This document shows, piece after piece, positions 1-10,083 of a stretch of DNA of 64,000 nt. The translations under genes and the position numbers were made by a program. The stretch is taken from positions 40,273,001-40,337,000 of the forward strand of contig CM027378.1 in the NCBI GenBank assembly GCA_015680905.1, written 5' to 3'. The stretch comes from Coptis chinensis (Eukaryota; Streptophyta; Magnoliopsida; Ranunculales; Ranunculaceae). The notes beneath the pieces are model-generated. The model did not search any database. It worked only from the letters and a program-made list of their open reading frames with translations, and was not told where the DNA came from. How positions within the stretch are numbered: the first letter of the stretch is position 1; each line of letters begins with the position of its first letter.

Positions 1-213
1 ACTGCCCTGTGAAACCTTCCTCCATACTTTCTATCATTTTAATACCTCATTAATTGTTGTTGGACGTCTGACATGAAAAGACATACTATGGATACCCATA
101 GTTTCTATACATAATTGTGTGTACCAACACCACATGGTTCACTTGTGTTTTCACATATTAATTCTGGACCTAACTACACTTGGCATCCTAATTCGTACAA
201 GATCTTATATTGG

Positions 214-221
214 CTATAAAT
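214..221 (+). promoter_or_regulatory. TATA box upstream of accessory ORF 1
   Basis: CTATAAAT in the context TTGGCTATAAATCTC, about 70 bp before the ATG at 287. It has the spacing and sequence of an ordinary plant core promoter. Accessory ORFs in D and F also have TATA-like sequences upstream, suggesting these ORFs can be transcribed separately from the LTR. Inferred from sequence only. Confidence 0.5.
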
Positions 222-286
222 CTCTTCATTTTAGTCATTTTCATTTCACGGATTCTCCACTATCCCTCCATCACTTACACTTTCAA

Positions 287-1351
287 ATGGATCAACCAAG
301 AAAGATAGTGCCCGAGAAGAACTACCGGAAAATTTATGATGATGGCCGATTTTCTCCTTTTTATGACACAGAAATTGTACGTCGAAGATGGATGCCTCTT
401 CTATATCATGCAGAAGCAGCTTATTCCAGAGACTTGGTCTTGATGTTCTACCAATTTAGCAGACCTGAAAATGGAAAATTCTATTTCCATGCCTATGGAC
501 AACGATTTGAATTGACTAGGGAAATTATCTCTGACATACTTCAAATTCTAATGAATACACAGGAGTTCCACTTTCCAGAGTCATCATTTGATTCCGTCAA
601 ATCTTTACTACGTGCCACCGTATCTCGTAGAGAAGTCGAAAATAAAAATCACGTTGCTCTTCAATGCTCTTTGAAACAGAATCAACGAGCTGTGATCTAC
701 TGGTTGGGGCACAATGTGGTGGGTACATCAACCAAATCTAAAGTAACCAAGCCTCAACTCCACCTACTATGGATTATGCAGAATCAAAGAGATGATTTTT
801 GCATAATTCAACACCTCTGGAACGCGATCACTAGGAAAACAAAAATGTTAGCCCCTCTGCCTACTTTAGTCACGAAAATTATGATGCGTTGGGGTTATCC
901 AGCAGTTTCTCTAGAAATACCTCTTCAAAGAGCGGTTGTTACTGTACTTCACAAAGACTGTGCCGGTGGTTCTTGGATGCCAGATGAAATGGATGGCCAA
1001 AACTCAAACTCTGCACATTTCTTTGATGAAAATGCCATGCAGAACATTTTTAACCCCATGGAAGGTATTCAATTTCTTCATCAAGGCATGAGGGAACTAC
1101 ATGCACGTCAGGAAATTCCCATTAACTCTCTTATGGAATTCCAAGAACGTCAAGCAATGCATGATGCTCAACAAGAGGAAATCTTTGAAAATCATTCTTA
1201 GTTCTTTCAAAATCTCGATCTCCTAATGGAGAATCAAACTTCACTCTTTGTCAACCAAGGCAACATTCAACTGCAGCTAGGCCAACAAATTGATGCACTG
1301 ACAAATCCTGTGCACGATCTGCGTCTCCATCATCATCATAATAATCCATGA
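287..1351 (+). pseudogene. Retrotransposon accessory ORF 1 (plant transposon-protein type), one premature stop
   Basis: The frame opens with ATG at 287 (MDQPRKIV), which lies properly downstream of the TATA box; the frame also stays open upstream to about 119. A TAG at 1199-1201 interrupts it, then it stays open to TGA at 1349-1351, giving about 354 codons. The N-terminal half has FSPFYDTE, a W-x-x-L pattern and DLVLMFY, also seen in the F copy (FAPFFDTK, DLVLAFY). The middle has the alternating hydrophobic and LPxPxLVTKI pattern of proteins annotated as putative plant transposon protein. The C-terminus is Gln/Glu-rich, likely coiled coil, with a His/Asn tail. Similar ORFs sit downstream of pol in F, so this occupies the env-like position, but no signal peptide or convincing membrane segment is visible. 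Function unknown. Confidence 0.65.
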
Positions 1352-1661
1352 TTTTCTTATTGAATAAAAATAAAATAATAATACTAAGTCAATAAATAAA
1401 TAATCGGATATATTATTACGTTTTTCATCGTATTATGAATTTTGTTGTTATCTTTGTGTCTTCTTTTGTAAGAAATGCCTACTAGAATTGTCATAATTCA
1501 CGTTGTGACAAGAACAATTTTAACATGTGATTTTCAATGTCATTACAGGAGGGTCTATTTTCTTCCATACTCATTTATCCATCCTGTTTGCCTTTATCCT
1601 TACCTATTTCTTTACTTAATCCAACATGGCATATTCATCAAACATTGCATCTTCATCAAAC

Positions 1662-2631
1662 ATGACACCTCCAAAACTCATTCTTGAGCAATCCTTTCAG
1701 TCTATGATGGATTACAATACTTATGGCCATCTCTTCCGTGACTACATCACTAATATTGGGTGGTCTTCCCTAGTTCTTCAACCTGACCAAACTTAATCTT
1801 TGAGTTTGGCTGCATACTTTTATGCTAATATGGAAGACACACCAGCATTCAACCATGCGCATGGCTTCTACTTAGACGGTTTCACAATCCTAGTTGGTGA
1901 CACACGACATATTTTTTCTAAACAATAGCTTGCCCCAACTTTGGATCTTCCATATCATGAACCGGCCGCATCATGGCATTACATCTATCACAATTCTTAC
2001 CGTTCCTTTCATTGGCATGTTTTTCGCGGAGCTTACGGTGATGGTCTTGGGATTACACGAGAAGGAGATGGCCATGTGCCATGGTGCGACATCACCATTC
2101 CCTTAGCAAGCATGACCATGAACATGGGGACTGTGATGTTGTTTATATTCCTGAACATCATGGGAGATTGGCACTTTTATATGGCCAATTAGGCTGCCTA
2201 CGTAGTATTCAATGCATTGGCTCAAGGTCATACATTATTTGATATCTTAGGTTGTGTTATATCTAATCTGAAACGAGCTCTCACTCTTCTTCGGATCGAT
2301 TATATACTTTTACACCAGAACGCTTTTTTGAATCATGAAGACACATTTCCCACAGTTTTTAGCTACTTTTCATGACTTGGTCAAGGTAGATTCTATGTGC
2401 CCAGCAAACAAAATCATTCGTTCATTAAGGTTTAGGCAATAGAAACGTCCCGCTCGGTACCTGAGGAATGTTCGTTGTTACCCGAAGGATGAAAAAATGA
2501 TGACACATTTAAACAAATCAGGAGACAAAGAATGGGCTGAAATTTGGCAGACTATTATCTTTTGGCGCGATGCTAAGAAAATGCATTTCACTATAGAGGA
2601 CGCCAGACCAACACATCTTGCTGGATGGTAA
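1662..2631 (+). pseudogene. Retrotransposon accessory ORF 2, paralogue of ORF 1, degenerate
   Basis: Starts with ATG at 1662 (MTPPKLILEQSF), about 310 bp after ORF 1. It is interrupted by in-frame stops (after PDQT, after FSKQ, after YMAN and after SYFS) and a frameshift near 2430, and ends in TAA near 2629. It matches the D copy at several blocks: KLILEQSF/QIISEQSF, LAAYFYAN/LTAYFYDN, MLFIFLNIMGDWHF/MFFIMLNILGEWHF, and a final WQTIIFWRDAKK/WQIIMAWQDAKK. It also shares the opening KxPKILLEQ-like motif with the F ORF, so ORF 1 and ORF 2 are likely one family duplicated in tandem. Not functional as it stands. Confidence 0.6.
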
Positions 2632-2808
2632 ATTTGAGCATGCCATTGTACATATATCTAACTGTAAATAGTTATGTTTCGTGTGCTAATATTTTCCTTT
2701 GTTTATTTCTGTATAATATATTAGGTTATCCAAACTTTGTGTTCCAACAATCCAGCCCTAATTTTTCTCACGGTTCTCAGGTAATTTCTTTCTTTATCTA
2801 TTAATACT

Positions 2809-2840
2809 TCGAGGATTAAGCATCATTCTGTTTGGGGGTG
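2809..2840 (+). other. Purine-rich end-of-cistron module of element G
   Basis: CGAGGATTAAGCATC, then CTGTTTGGGGGTG. The same layout (a GAGGACAA-like word, then GTTTGGGGGTGG) follows cistrons in C, D and F and resembles the polypurine tract next to the 3' LTRs of A, C and D. No LTR follows here, so it marks the end of ORF 2 rather than a proven PPT. Confidence 0.45.
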
Positions 2841-2850
2841 CTTTAAACCT

Positions 2851-4039
2851 GTAGCAAAAATTAGGCAAATTGTAGCATGTATATAGCTTTTATTTTCTTG
2901 TTAATAATTGTACTTAGTGACAAAGTCTTGTTTCCTTTTCAATGATGAAAATTGTCTAGAAATCTCACATTACTATCCGAATTAGGATTTGTTTTTAAGA
3001 AACTTAAGATAATACATATGCAATAGTTTATACATCTTTTCGTGAACGTTCATACACTGAGTATCATCGATTGAACATAGCAGTAAATTTCTAGAACCCA
3101 CGGTTAGTTACTTAAACGATCAATCCTGTGAGATTCTAACAAAAAAGCCTCGATATGTGTGATACACCTGCAAAACAATCAGTTGAAGCACATCTGGCTA
3201 AAATGAGGTAGATGACGATAGCACAAGAAGTACTGAAATTTTTTTCATTCACACACGTAATAAGAATGTGCCACCTTAAAGTCGCCAAGTAAGACAGTTC
3301 ACCATCAAGAAAATATTTATTGTTAGTTTGTTACGGTTCAAATATGCAAATCACAACTGGTAAGCTGATTCACCAGGGTAAAATCCAAAGCCACATATTT
3401 CTTTCTTTCTTTTTTTTGGGGGGGGGGGGGGGGGTGACTAAGACTTGAAGGGTAAACACAGAACAGAGAGAGAGAGACTTATCCGCAGAAGGCAGACAAG
3501 TTTGGGGTCAGAATATATTTGAAGCTTTGGATTTTTCTTTACATTCGTACTTCCTTATGTAAAACAACTAGACTTGAGGTTACTTTTGAGTTTTGATCTT
3601 TGTGCATATTGGTTAAGCAGCATGGTATATTGAGCTTGGATTTATAACAAAATTTCCATTATAATTAAGGAAGAACTCAGTTTTACTTCTACCAAATGAA
3701 AGTGACTGAACCTGAACCTGTTTATGTATTTTTCTATAATAGACGTAGTCCTCGAATTTCCATTTATTTAATATAACAGTTAACTAAATCAAGTGGCAGC
3801 AAAGCAGTTTTTCTAGTCCCGAGAGTTTAGAGAAGCACTAAACTATTATTTGAATATAGAAGAACAGTAATTAATACTTAATACACAGCCTATTGAGACA
3901 TTATCAGATTGAACCGTATTCAGGACATTATATATTTATTTAGCCTGGTACTGGGACTTGAGAGAAAAAAAGAAAGAAAAAGAAAATAGTTTACAGTTTA
4001 TAAATCGAAACGCATTGCATAAGACCGAGGAAGGTGTAC
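2851..4039. other. Non-coding stretch, probable CCR4 pseudogene intron or flank
   Basis: No convincing ORF. A homopolymer of 17 G lies at 3418-3434 after a T/C-rich run, followed by GA repeats near 3463. On the minus strand an acceptor-like TTGTTTTGCAG at about 3168-3178 precedes a short open stretch starting VYHTYRGFF. It is in phase with the preceding CCR4 exon, but the match is too weak to call an exon. Confidence 0.4.
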
Positions 4040-4126
4040 CGTATTTTTCTTGCCTTCATAAATTACGGTATAGCCACATTCTTCAAGCTGAGGTTGCAAA
4101 AACATCCTGAAATGATCAGATTGTAC
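4040..4126 (-). pseudogene. CCR4-like: CCR4-like exon with VQSDHF motif
   Basis: 29 codons bounded by an acceptor (TTTTGGCAG) and a GT donor (ACG then GTACAC). It reads VQSDHFRMF, then LEECGYTVIYEGKK, matching the segment after the catalytic LQE of CCR4 deadenylases. This exon itself has no stop. The upstream exon ends in LHE at 34981, so the protein order continues across the 30.9-kb gap. Confidence 0.7.
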
Positions 4127-4386
4127 CTGCCAAAACAACAATGAGGATACTAGTTACAATACAGCAATAGACTTGTGTGGAAATTGTTATTTAGAAGACG
4201 CATGAATTTTTGTAATGCCCCAAAATCCATATAGCTATCAGCTGCCCGGTCTGACAATCCGGATAACATGGAACAATGCAAACAGTCGAATCAACATGAC
4301 ACATGCATTTTACAAAAGCAAAATCAAAATCCTACATTCATTAGATCAAATATATCCACTATTGGAGAAAATTAAATGTTACTTGC
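4127..4386 (-). other. CCR4-like intron sequence before element A
   Basis: Host-type AT-rich sequence between the acceptor at 4127 and the insertion site of element A. It ends in the target duplication CTTGC (4382-4386), which recurs at 16111-16115. A 61-codon open stretch on the plus strand (4215-4400) runs into the LTR and is not considered a gene. Confidence 0.5.
4382..4386. repeat. Target site duplication of element A, left copy
   Basis: CTTGC immediately before the LTR; the same five bases follow the other LTR at 16111-16115. An exact 5-bp duplication defines the insertion limits. Confidence 0.9.
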
Positions 4387-6009
4387 TGATAGGAATTTAG
4401 TCAGTCTAATTAAATAGACTAATCCAATCCTAATTAAACCGCAAGCGCACAACTATCGTTGAAAATAGTTGCGGCAAACGGGTCGATCCCACATGAATTG
4501 CTACTTCGAACAAACGAGTATTAAAATTATACTTAACTAATTCTACCTGGTTTTTGATGTATGATTTAATCTAACTATTGACTAAACAATGTAATTAAGC
4601 TATTAACTACGAAAGCAATAAAAATATGAATTAACTATCAATGAAGAAAACACTAAGGCTTTCAAATCCACCCCTAGACCGTTGTAAATTATCTTAGTTT
4701 AATTAATTTTAAAGTTCTCTTTTTATTACGAGTAGCATTAGGGAAAGGCAACCCTTGCTTTCTCGAAGATGTGGACGTGTAATTCTTAAACAATTCTAAC
4801 AAATCGTTTTAATTGAATTTCAGCAAATAGACATAAACCCCTAGCAAAAATTGTCTTTTTACAGCACAACTTCTCACAGGTTTAACTATACTTTAGAACC
4901 GATGCCTTGATATCAACGAAACTTAACCCAACAATTGACTAGTCTAGACATGGATAAACATGCGGATATAATCAATGATAGAATTTCTACAGAAATCAGA
5001 GAATTCAATTAATTATTTACTGTAAAACTTAAGTCAGAGAACAATAACCCAATTAAACATAGAAAAACCTACGCAAGTCTAGGGCTTCATCTAGGCCCTA
5101 GCTTGGAATTTAACTAGACATGATAATTTGCAACACGAAAATAAAAGAAGAATAAATCATCAACAAAATCGTAATCCCGCTTTGATATCTTCTTCTCCAC
5201 TTCGTCTGCTGCTCTCGGCTCCAATTTGTGCTCCCCAAAAATCCCCCTCCCTTTGGTTTTTACTTGTATATATAGAGATTTGGTTGAGTCCAATTGGAAA
5301 GATAGAGTTCGGTGGAACATATGTGAGTGATTCGGAACCAAATTGGAAACCCCGAGATTAAATTGCTCACGACTCTTATTAGGAATTGGATACTGTTTTT
5401 CTCCCAAAAAAAGGGAATTAGAAATAAGGGTTTAAAGCAATGGGTGATTGGATGGAATAAGGAGTAAAGGATGTATGGTAGAGTGTGTAGCTTTGTTGTT
5501 CGATTTAGCTCCTGGAATTATTGAAGGGTTTTTTCTCTCTGTTCGTTAGAAGTGAGAATGGAAATAAAGGTCTAATCCGGTGCTCCAAGGATTACTTAAT
5601 GAAGTGAGGTTTAATACTTGCTTCGGTGGGCTTATTTGGTTTGCACATGGGCTGGTCACGTGGGTGTACTTAAACTCATGGGCCATTTACCTTTTATTCT
5701 TTTGTTACTTAGTTGGGCCCAAAATAACAAGGTCCAAACCAATAACCCAAACCATAGCCGATCCATATCAAACAAAGACAATGTATTCGCCAATGCTTGC
5801 ACCTGTTGAACTGAAGAATCTAAGGCAACCAAATCTTGAACTCCCGTACTGACCATTCCGATTCCTGCCAATATCAACACTATTAATCAAAGTCCGCTTC
5901 AATTCCTACAAAATCACCGAAAACACACTAATTAAGTCAAATGAATAAATTAAACAGACTAACTGATATAAAATTGGGTGTAAATAATGTAACATTTACG
6001 TGCTTATCA
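4387..6009 (-). repeat. 3' LTR of element A
   Basis: Starts TGATAGGAATTT and ends ACGTGCTTATCA. It is nearly identical to 14489-16110. On the element strand it has a TATA element CTATATATAC near 5266-5276 and a G-box CACGTG at 5657-5662. Several short ORFs on both strands lie inside it, are repeated in the other LTR, and are not genes. Confidence 0.95.
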
Positions 6010-6024
6010 AATACCCCCAAACTT
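6010..6024 (-). other. Polypurine tract of element A
   Basis: On the minus strand AAGTTTGGGGGTATT abuts the 3' LTR, the place and composition expected for the plus-strand DNA primer in reverse transcription. Confidence 0.85.
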
Positions 6025-6150
6025 ACATTTTGCTAGTCCTCGAGCAAAACTAAATCTAAACTAATAACAAAAATCCTAACTCACTTTCGTAGGAATCACG
6101 ATTACACTTAGCATGTGTAACAAGCCTTTTAAACCCCTAGGTTATCCCTA

Positions 6151-6174
6151 GTGGACGAGTTTAGTCTCGTGAGG
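6151..6174 (-). other. Conserved 3'-UTR hairpin motif, element A copy
   Basis: On the plus strand GTGGACGAGTTTAGTCTCGT: inverted arms ACGAG/CTCGT around a 6-nt loop. The same motif occurs at 38803-38826 (D), 40954-40976 (C) and 30997-31019 (B, opposite strand), always upstream of the PPT. Confidence 0.6.
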
Positions 6175-6891
6175 GTTTTCAGAAATGGTACCCACAAACA
6201 TTAACATAGCATAACTAATAGTGATATAATTTTCTCAGAGATAAAATCTTTTTCGCCCACTACTAAACAAGTTCAAAAATCAGCAATTATCACAGTTTAC
6301 ATCATCATCACCAAGACTCATCACTACTTCCAAAGATAGAAAAGATTTACTACTACTCCAAACCAAAGCGTGTGTGTGTTTAATCAAACTAATAAAATTT
6401 CTTATCCAAGTAACGGAATTCCTAACTTACTATCCAAAGAATATATCAACCTCAATCCTCACCATTCATACACTCACAAGAAAGTCTCTCTCTTAGATAA
6501 GTTTTCAATTTTACCTCTGTATGCAGGGAAATGAGTAAAATAATTGAACATCCCACATACTTAGCCAGAAAGACGGACTTATGAAATTTCAAAAACAAAT
6601 TAGTCTCATGGAAGAAACATCAATCACATGTGAAGTGTCGTTTCCTTCACTTTAGCATCCTCTCGCCTATTCTACACTTCATATTATACTTTTGTGATAA
6701 GTCTGGGTATTAAGACGAGGCTTAGGATAGGTTGACAAGAAAATGGTAAAAAGAAATCAAAAATTTCTGAGAATAAACTAAAGACCATCTTGTACTTCTT
6801 GGAAAAATTTCTTCACTTTGTAGACAACATTACTTTGCTTTTTCATTACTTCTACTCAATGATTTCTCTTTCTCTTTCTCTTTATTTTCTT

Positions 6892-6897
<6 letters not shown>

Positions 6898-6963
<66 letters not shown>
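6898..6963. repeat. (TA)n microsatellite followed by T-run
   Basis: About 24 TA dinucleotides then about 18 T. A 62-codon ORF running through it encodes only Tyr/Ile and Phe runs and is not a gene. Confidence 0.95.
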
Positions 6964-6964
<1 letters not shown>

Positions 6965-7737
6965 TTGATTCACTTTGAGCAAAAGGAATGATTTTCTTCA
7001 TTTGATTTTGCTAAATTTTCCCTCCGAATCTTATTTCTTCTAGCTTTCTCCTTAGTCCTTTAGAAATCCTCAGAAATATGGGTAAGGCCAATAATATGGG
7101 TTTAGACTCCTTATCTGGAGTTGGGTTAAGGATAGTTGGTTTAAAAAGAAAAGGCTTAATATATAAGGCTCAAAAGGGTTAACATAATGATCCTACTAGG
7201 TGGTATAGATAAAAGCTATTTGGTTCACTACTTGACTTATCAGTATGATACTCCGCTTCAAATAGACTACAAGACCTAATGACTATCTCCCCAGTTGATG
7301 TCACTTCGTGATCGACCAAAGTAAGAAAAAAATGAGACTATACAACGAATTTAAGCACAAAAGAATGATTGAGTCAACTTGGACTTTGAATTTACGTAAA
7401 AACTCTCCAAGAAATTTAAAGGCTCAAGTCTCACAGGTTAAGTCTATATTCCTATTCTAGTTCACAAGGAGATTAAATTACTCTTCAATTTGACATGTAT
7501 CAGGTGGCTAATAATGCATATTCCACTTTGGCTTAGACTTTTATCAACAAAATCTATTTCTAAAGGTAGAAAATAGTCTAAAAGCAACAATAACTTCAAA
7601 AGTGACTCTTAACTTCATAGATTCCTTGAAAATCAGTGGCTTTAGAAATCAAATTTTTTTAAATTTCTCATCATAGAAAATCACCATTAATCATACCATG
7701 TTAGACATATTTATTTTTCGCTAAACAAACATTTTGT

Positions 7738-7780
7738 TCCCACCCCAAAACTTATTATAGACATTGTCCTCAATGTTAAC
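7738..7780 (-). other. Post-pol purine module of element A
   Basis: On the minus strand ACATTGAGGACAATGT, then AAGTTTTGGGGTGGGAA. The inverted ACATTG/CAATGT can form a short stem. It lies about 620 bp after the integrase stop and corresponds to the module at 29421-29460 in B and to GTTTGGGGGTGG modules in C, D, F and G. Confidence 0.6.
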
Positions 7781-8400
7781 ATAGATGCGTAATTTAAAAG
7801 ATAACAACATGGACAAGTAAAAGTATATAAGGAAAGAGGTTACCAAGAAGCTCCAAGAATGAAAAATAATAACATCTCTGAGTCATCTGTAGAAATTAGT
7901 ACCTCACAAAAGATATAACAATGATAATATAAACGAGGAACCAAGTTACTACAATGACTAAAATGTGTCACGTGTCTCATCCCATAGAGTTACACGTCTC
8001 CAAAAAGGCGGAGAAAAGGTGCTAGAGTGGAATGCATGATACACGTGCACAAAAGACTCAACAAAAATAAAAACATGGGTTGCCTCCTATAAGCTCTACA
8101 GTTAACATATCTAGCAGACGAATGCTTCGCACACCCAATTCTTAGATTAGCACTTTGTCTACCAACTAAACACAAAATGAATGCCCCAAAATTCCAAAAA
8201 TTCGACAGAGTCTCCTCTGTATTTTCGACATTTCATAAATATAAAACCTGTCATAACCTGAAAATCACAATAATATGTTTCTCATTGGTTAACCCAAATG
8301 GAGACTAGGGGCTAGAATGAAATATTTGGGAACAATGCGAAGCGACTCTTACAAAAGAAAAACAAAACCTAAACTACTAACATACAACAAGCATACTCAT

Positions 8401-10083
8401 TCAATCATGATAAACAGGATCAATACGATCCACCTCTTCCACATCCTTATTAGCAAAACCATCAAGATACTGTTTCAAGCGTTCACCATTAACCTTAAAC
8501 ACACGACCATCCATAGGATCCTCTATCTCAACAGCACCATGAGGAAAAACAGTTTTAACAATGAAAGGACCAGTCCACCTAGAACGTAACTTACCAGGAA
8601 AAAGACGCAAACGAGAATTATATAACAAAACTTTTTGATTAGGTTCAAAAGACTTGCGAAGAATAGATTTATCATGAAAAATCTTAGTCCGCTCTTTGTA
8701 AATCTTGGCATTCTCATATGCCTCATTCCTTAACTCAGCTAACTCATTCAATTGAAGCTTACATTGTGAACCTGCTCTACGCATGTCAAAGTTAAAAGTT
8801 TTAATGGCCCAAAAAGCACGATGTTCTAATTCCACAGGCAAATGACATGCCTTCCCAAACACAAGCCTATAAGGAGACATACCAATGGGAGTCTTATAAG
8901 CAGTCCTATAAGCCCAAAGGGAATCATTAAGACGTTGAGACCAATCATTACGGTCAAGTCGTACCGTCTTTTCTAAAATCCGTTTAATTTCCCTATTAGA
9001 TACTTCAACTTGGCCACTAGTTTGGGGATGGTAAGGGGTAGCAAGTTTATGAGTAATATAGTACTTTTTCATTAAAGATTCAAATGCACGATTTGTAAAA
9101 TGAGTACCATTATCACTTATAGTTGCACGAGGAGTACCAAAACGAGAAAATATATTATATTTCAAAAAGTTAACTACAACCTTGTGATCATTCGTTTTAC
9201 ATGGCACCGCCTCAACCCATGTAGAAACATAATCTACCGCGACGAGGATATAAAGATAACCAAAGGAAGGAGGAAAAGGACCCATGAAGTCTATACCCCA
9301 CACATCAAAAAGCTCAACAACCAAAATAGGGGAAAGACGCATCATGTTCCTATGGGAAATATTACCTGTACGCTGGCATCGATCACATCCTAAACAAAAC
9401 TCATGTGCATCTCTAAAGAGAGTAGGCCAATAAAAACCACACTGCAAAACCTTAGCAGCCGTCTTCCTAGGACCAAAGTGACCACCACATGCATGGTCAT
9501 GGCAAAATGAGAGAATACTATGAAACTCACTCTCAGGAACATATCTCTTAACAATCTGATCAGGGCATGACTTAAACAAGTATGGGTCATCCCACAAAAA
9601 ATACTTAACCTCAGTAAGAAACTTAGATTTATCTTGTTTTCTCCAATGAGAAGGAAACTGACCTATAACAAGATCATTAACAATATCTGCATATCAAGGC
9701 AACTGGGAGACAACAAAAAGTTGCTCATTAGGGAAGGACTCATTCAAAGGCAAAAGACTAGTAGAAGACTCTACTATAAGCCTAGACGAGTGGTCAGCGA
9801 CCACGTTCTCTGTACCTTTTTTATCCCTAATCTCAATGTCAAACTCTTGTAATAAGAGGACCCAACGAATAAGACGCACTTTAGCATCCTTTTTAGAAAG
9901 AAGATACTTCAAAGTCGAATGATCAGTAAACACGACAACCTTAGACCCTATGAGATAAGACCTAAACTTGTCTAAAGCAAACACAACAGCTAACAACTCC
10001 TTCTCGGTTGTAGTGTAATTCATTTGGGCATCATTAAGAGTTCGACTCGCATAATAAATTACATGGGCCAACTTATCAAACCG
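8401..10083 (-). pseudogene. pol: Element A pol: RNase H and integrase part, one stop
   Basis: In frame with the upstream RT. The RNase H part has [30 protein letters not shown] and [11 protein letters not shown], with the conserved Glu and Asp. Integrase follows, with an HHCC finger ([10 protein letters not shown], then CLGCDRCQ) and catalytic motifs [18 protein letters not shown] and [13 protein letters not shown] (the D,D,E triad all present). The C-terminal [18 protein letters not shown] module precedes the TGA at 8401-8403. A TGA at 9694-9696 interrupts before YADI, where F has Trp. The integrase itself (9597-8401) is an uninterrupted 398 codons. Its role would be inserting element cDNA into the genome. 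Confidence 0.92.

Larger units (their letters stand above)
1..2850 (+). mobile_element. Element G: 3' remnant of a Ty3/Gypsy (Athila/Tat-like) retrotransposon
   Basis: The segment holds two consecutive accessory ORFs homologous to those in elements F and D, followed at 2809-2840 by the purine-rich module seen after accessory ORFs in those elements. No gag-pol lies within the window to the left, and no recognisable LTR follows on the right before CCR4 intronic sequence, so both ends appear truncated. The right boundary (about 2850) is approximate. Element assignment is an inference from homology to D and F, not from LTRs. Confidence 0.6.
6025..8400 (-). other. 3' non-coding region of element A with conserved cassette
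   Basis: 2.4 kb between integrase and PPT without a credible ORF. Blocks recur in the 3' UTR of element B despite different LTRs: around 6600-6680, 7245-7318 (GTTGATGTCACTTCGTGAT) and 6065-6180. The last block also matches C and D. The (TA)n/T-run at 6898-6963 lies within it. Conservation across families suggests cis-acting RNA or DNA functions (inference). Confidence 0.7.

Noticed and set aside
3125..3167. Possible next CCR4 exon (VYHTYRGFF) after TTGTTTTGCAG
   Set aside because: Splice acceptor and phase are attractive, but the amino-acid match is too short and stops soon.
5114..5880. Overlapping ORFs on both strands (97, 77, 90, 63 and 74 codons), repeated at 15215-15973
   Set aside because: They lie inside both LTRs of element A, overlap each other in conflicting frames, and change as LTR copies diverge. 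They are chance frames in LTR DNA.
6790..6978. 62-codon ORF
   Set aside because: Runs through (TA)n and poly-T; product is Tyr/Ile and Phe runs.
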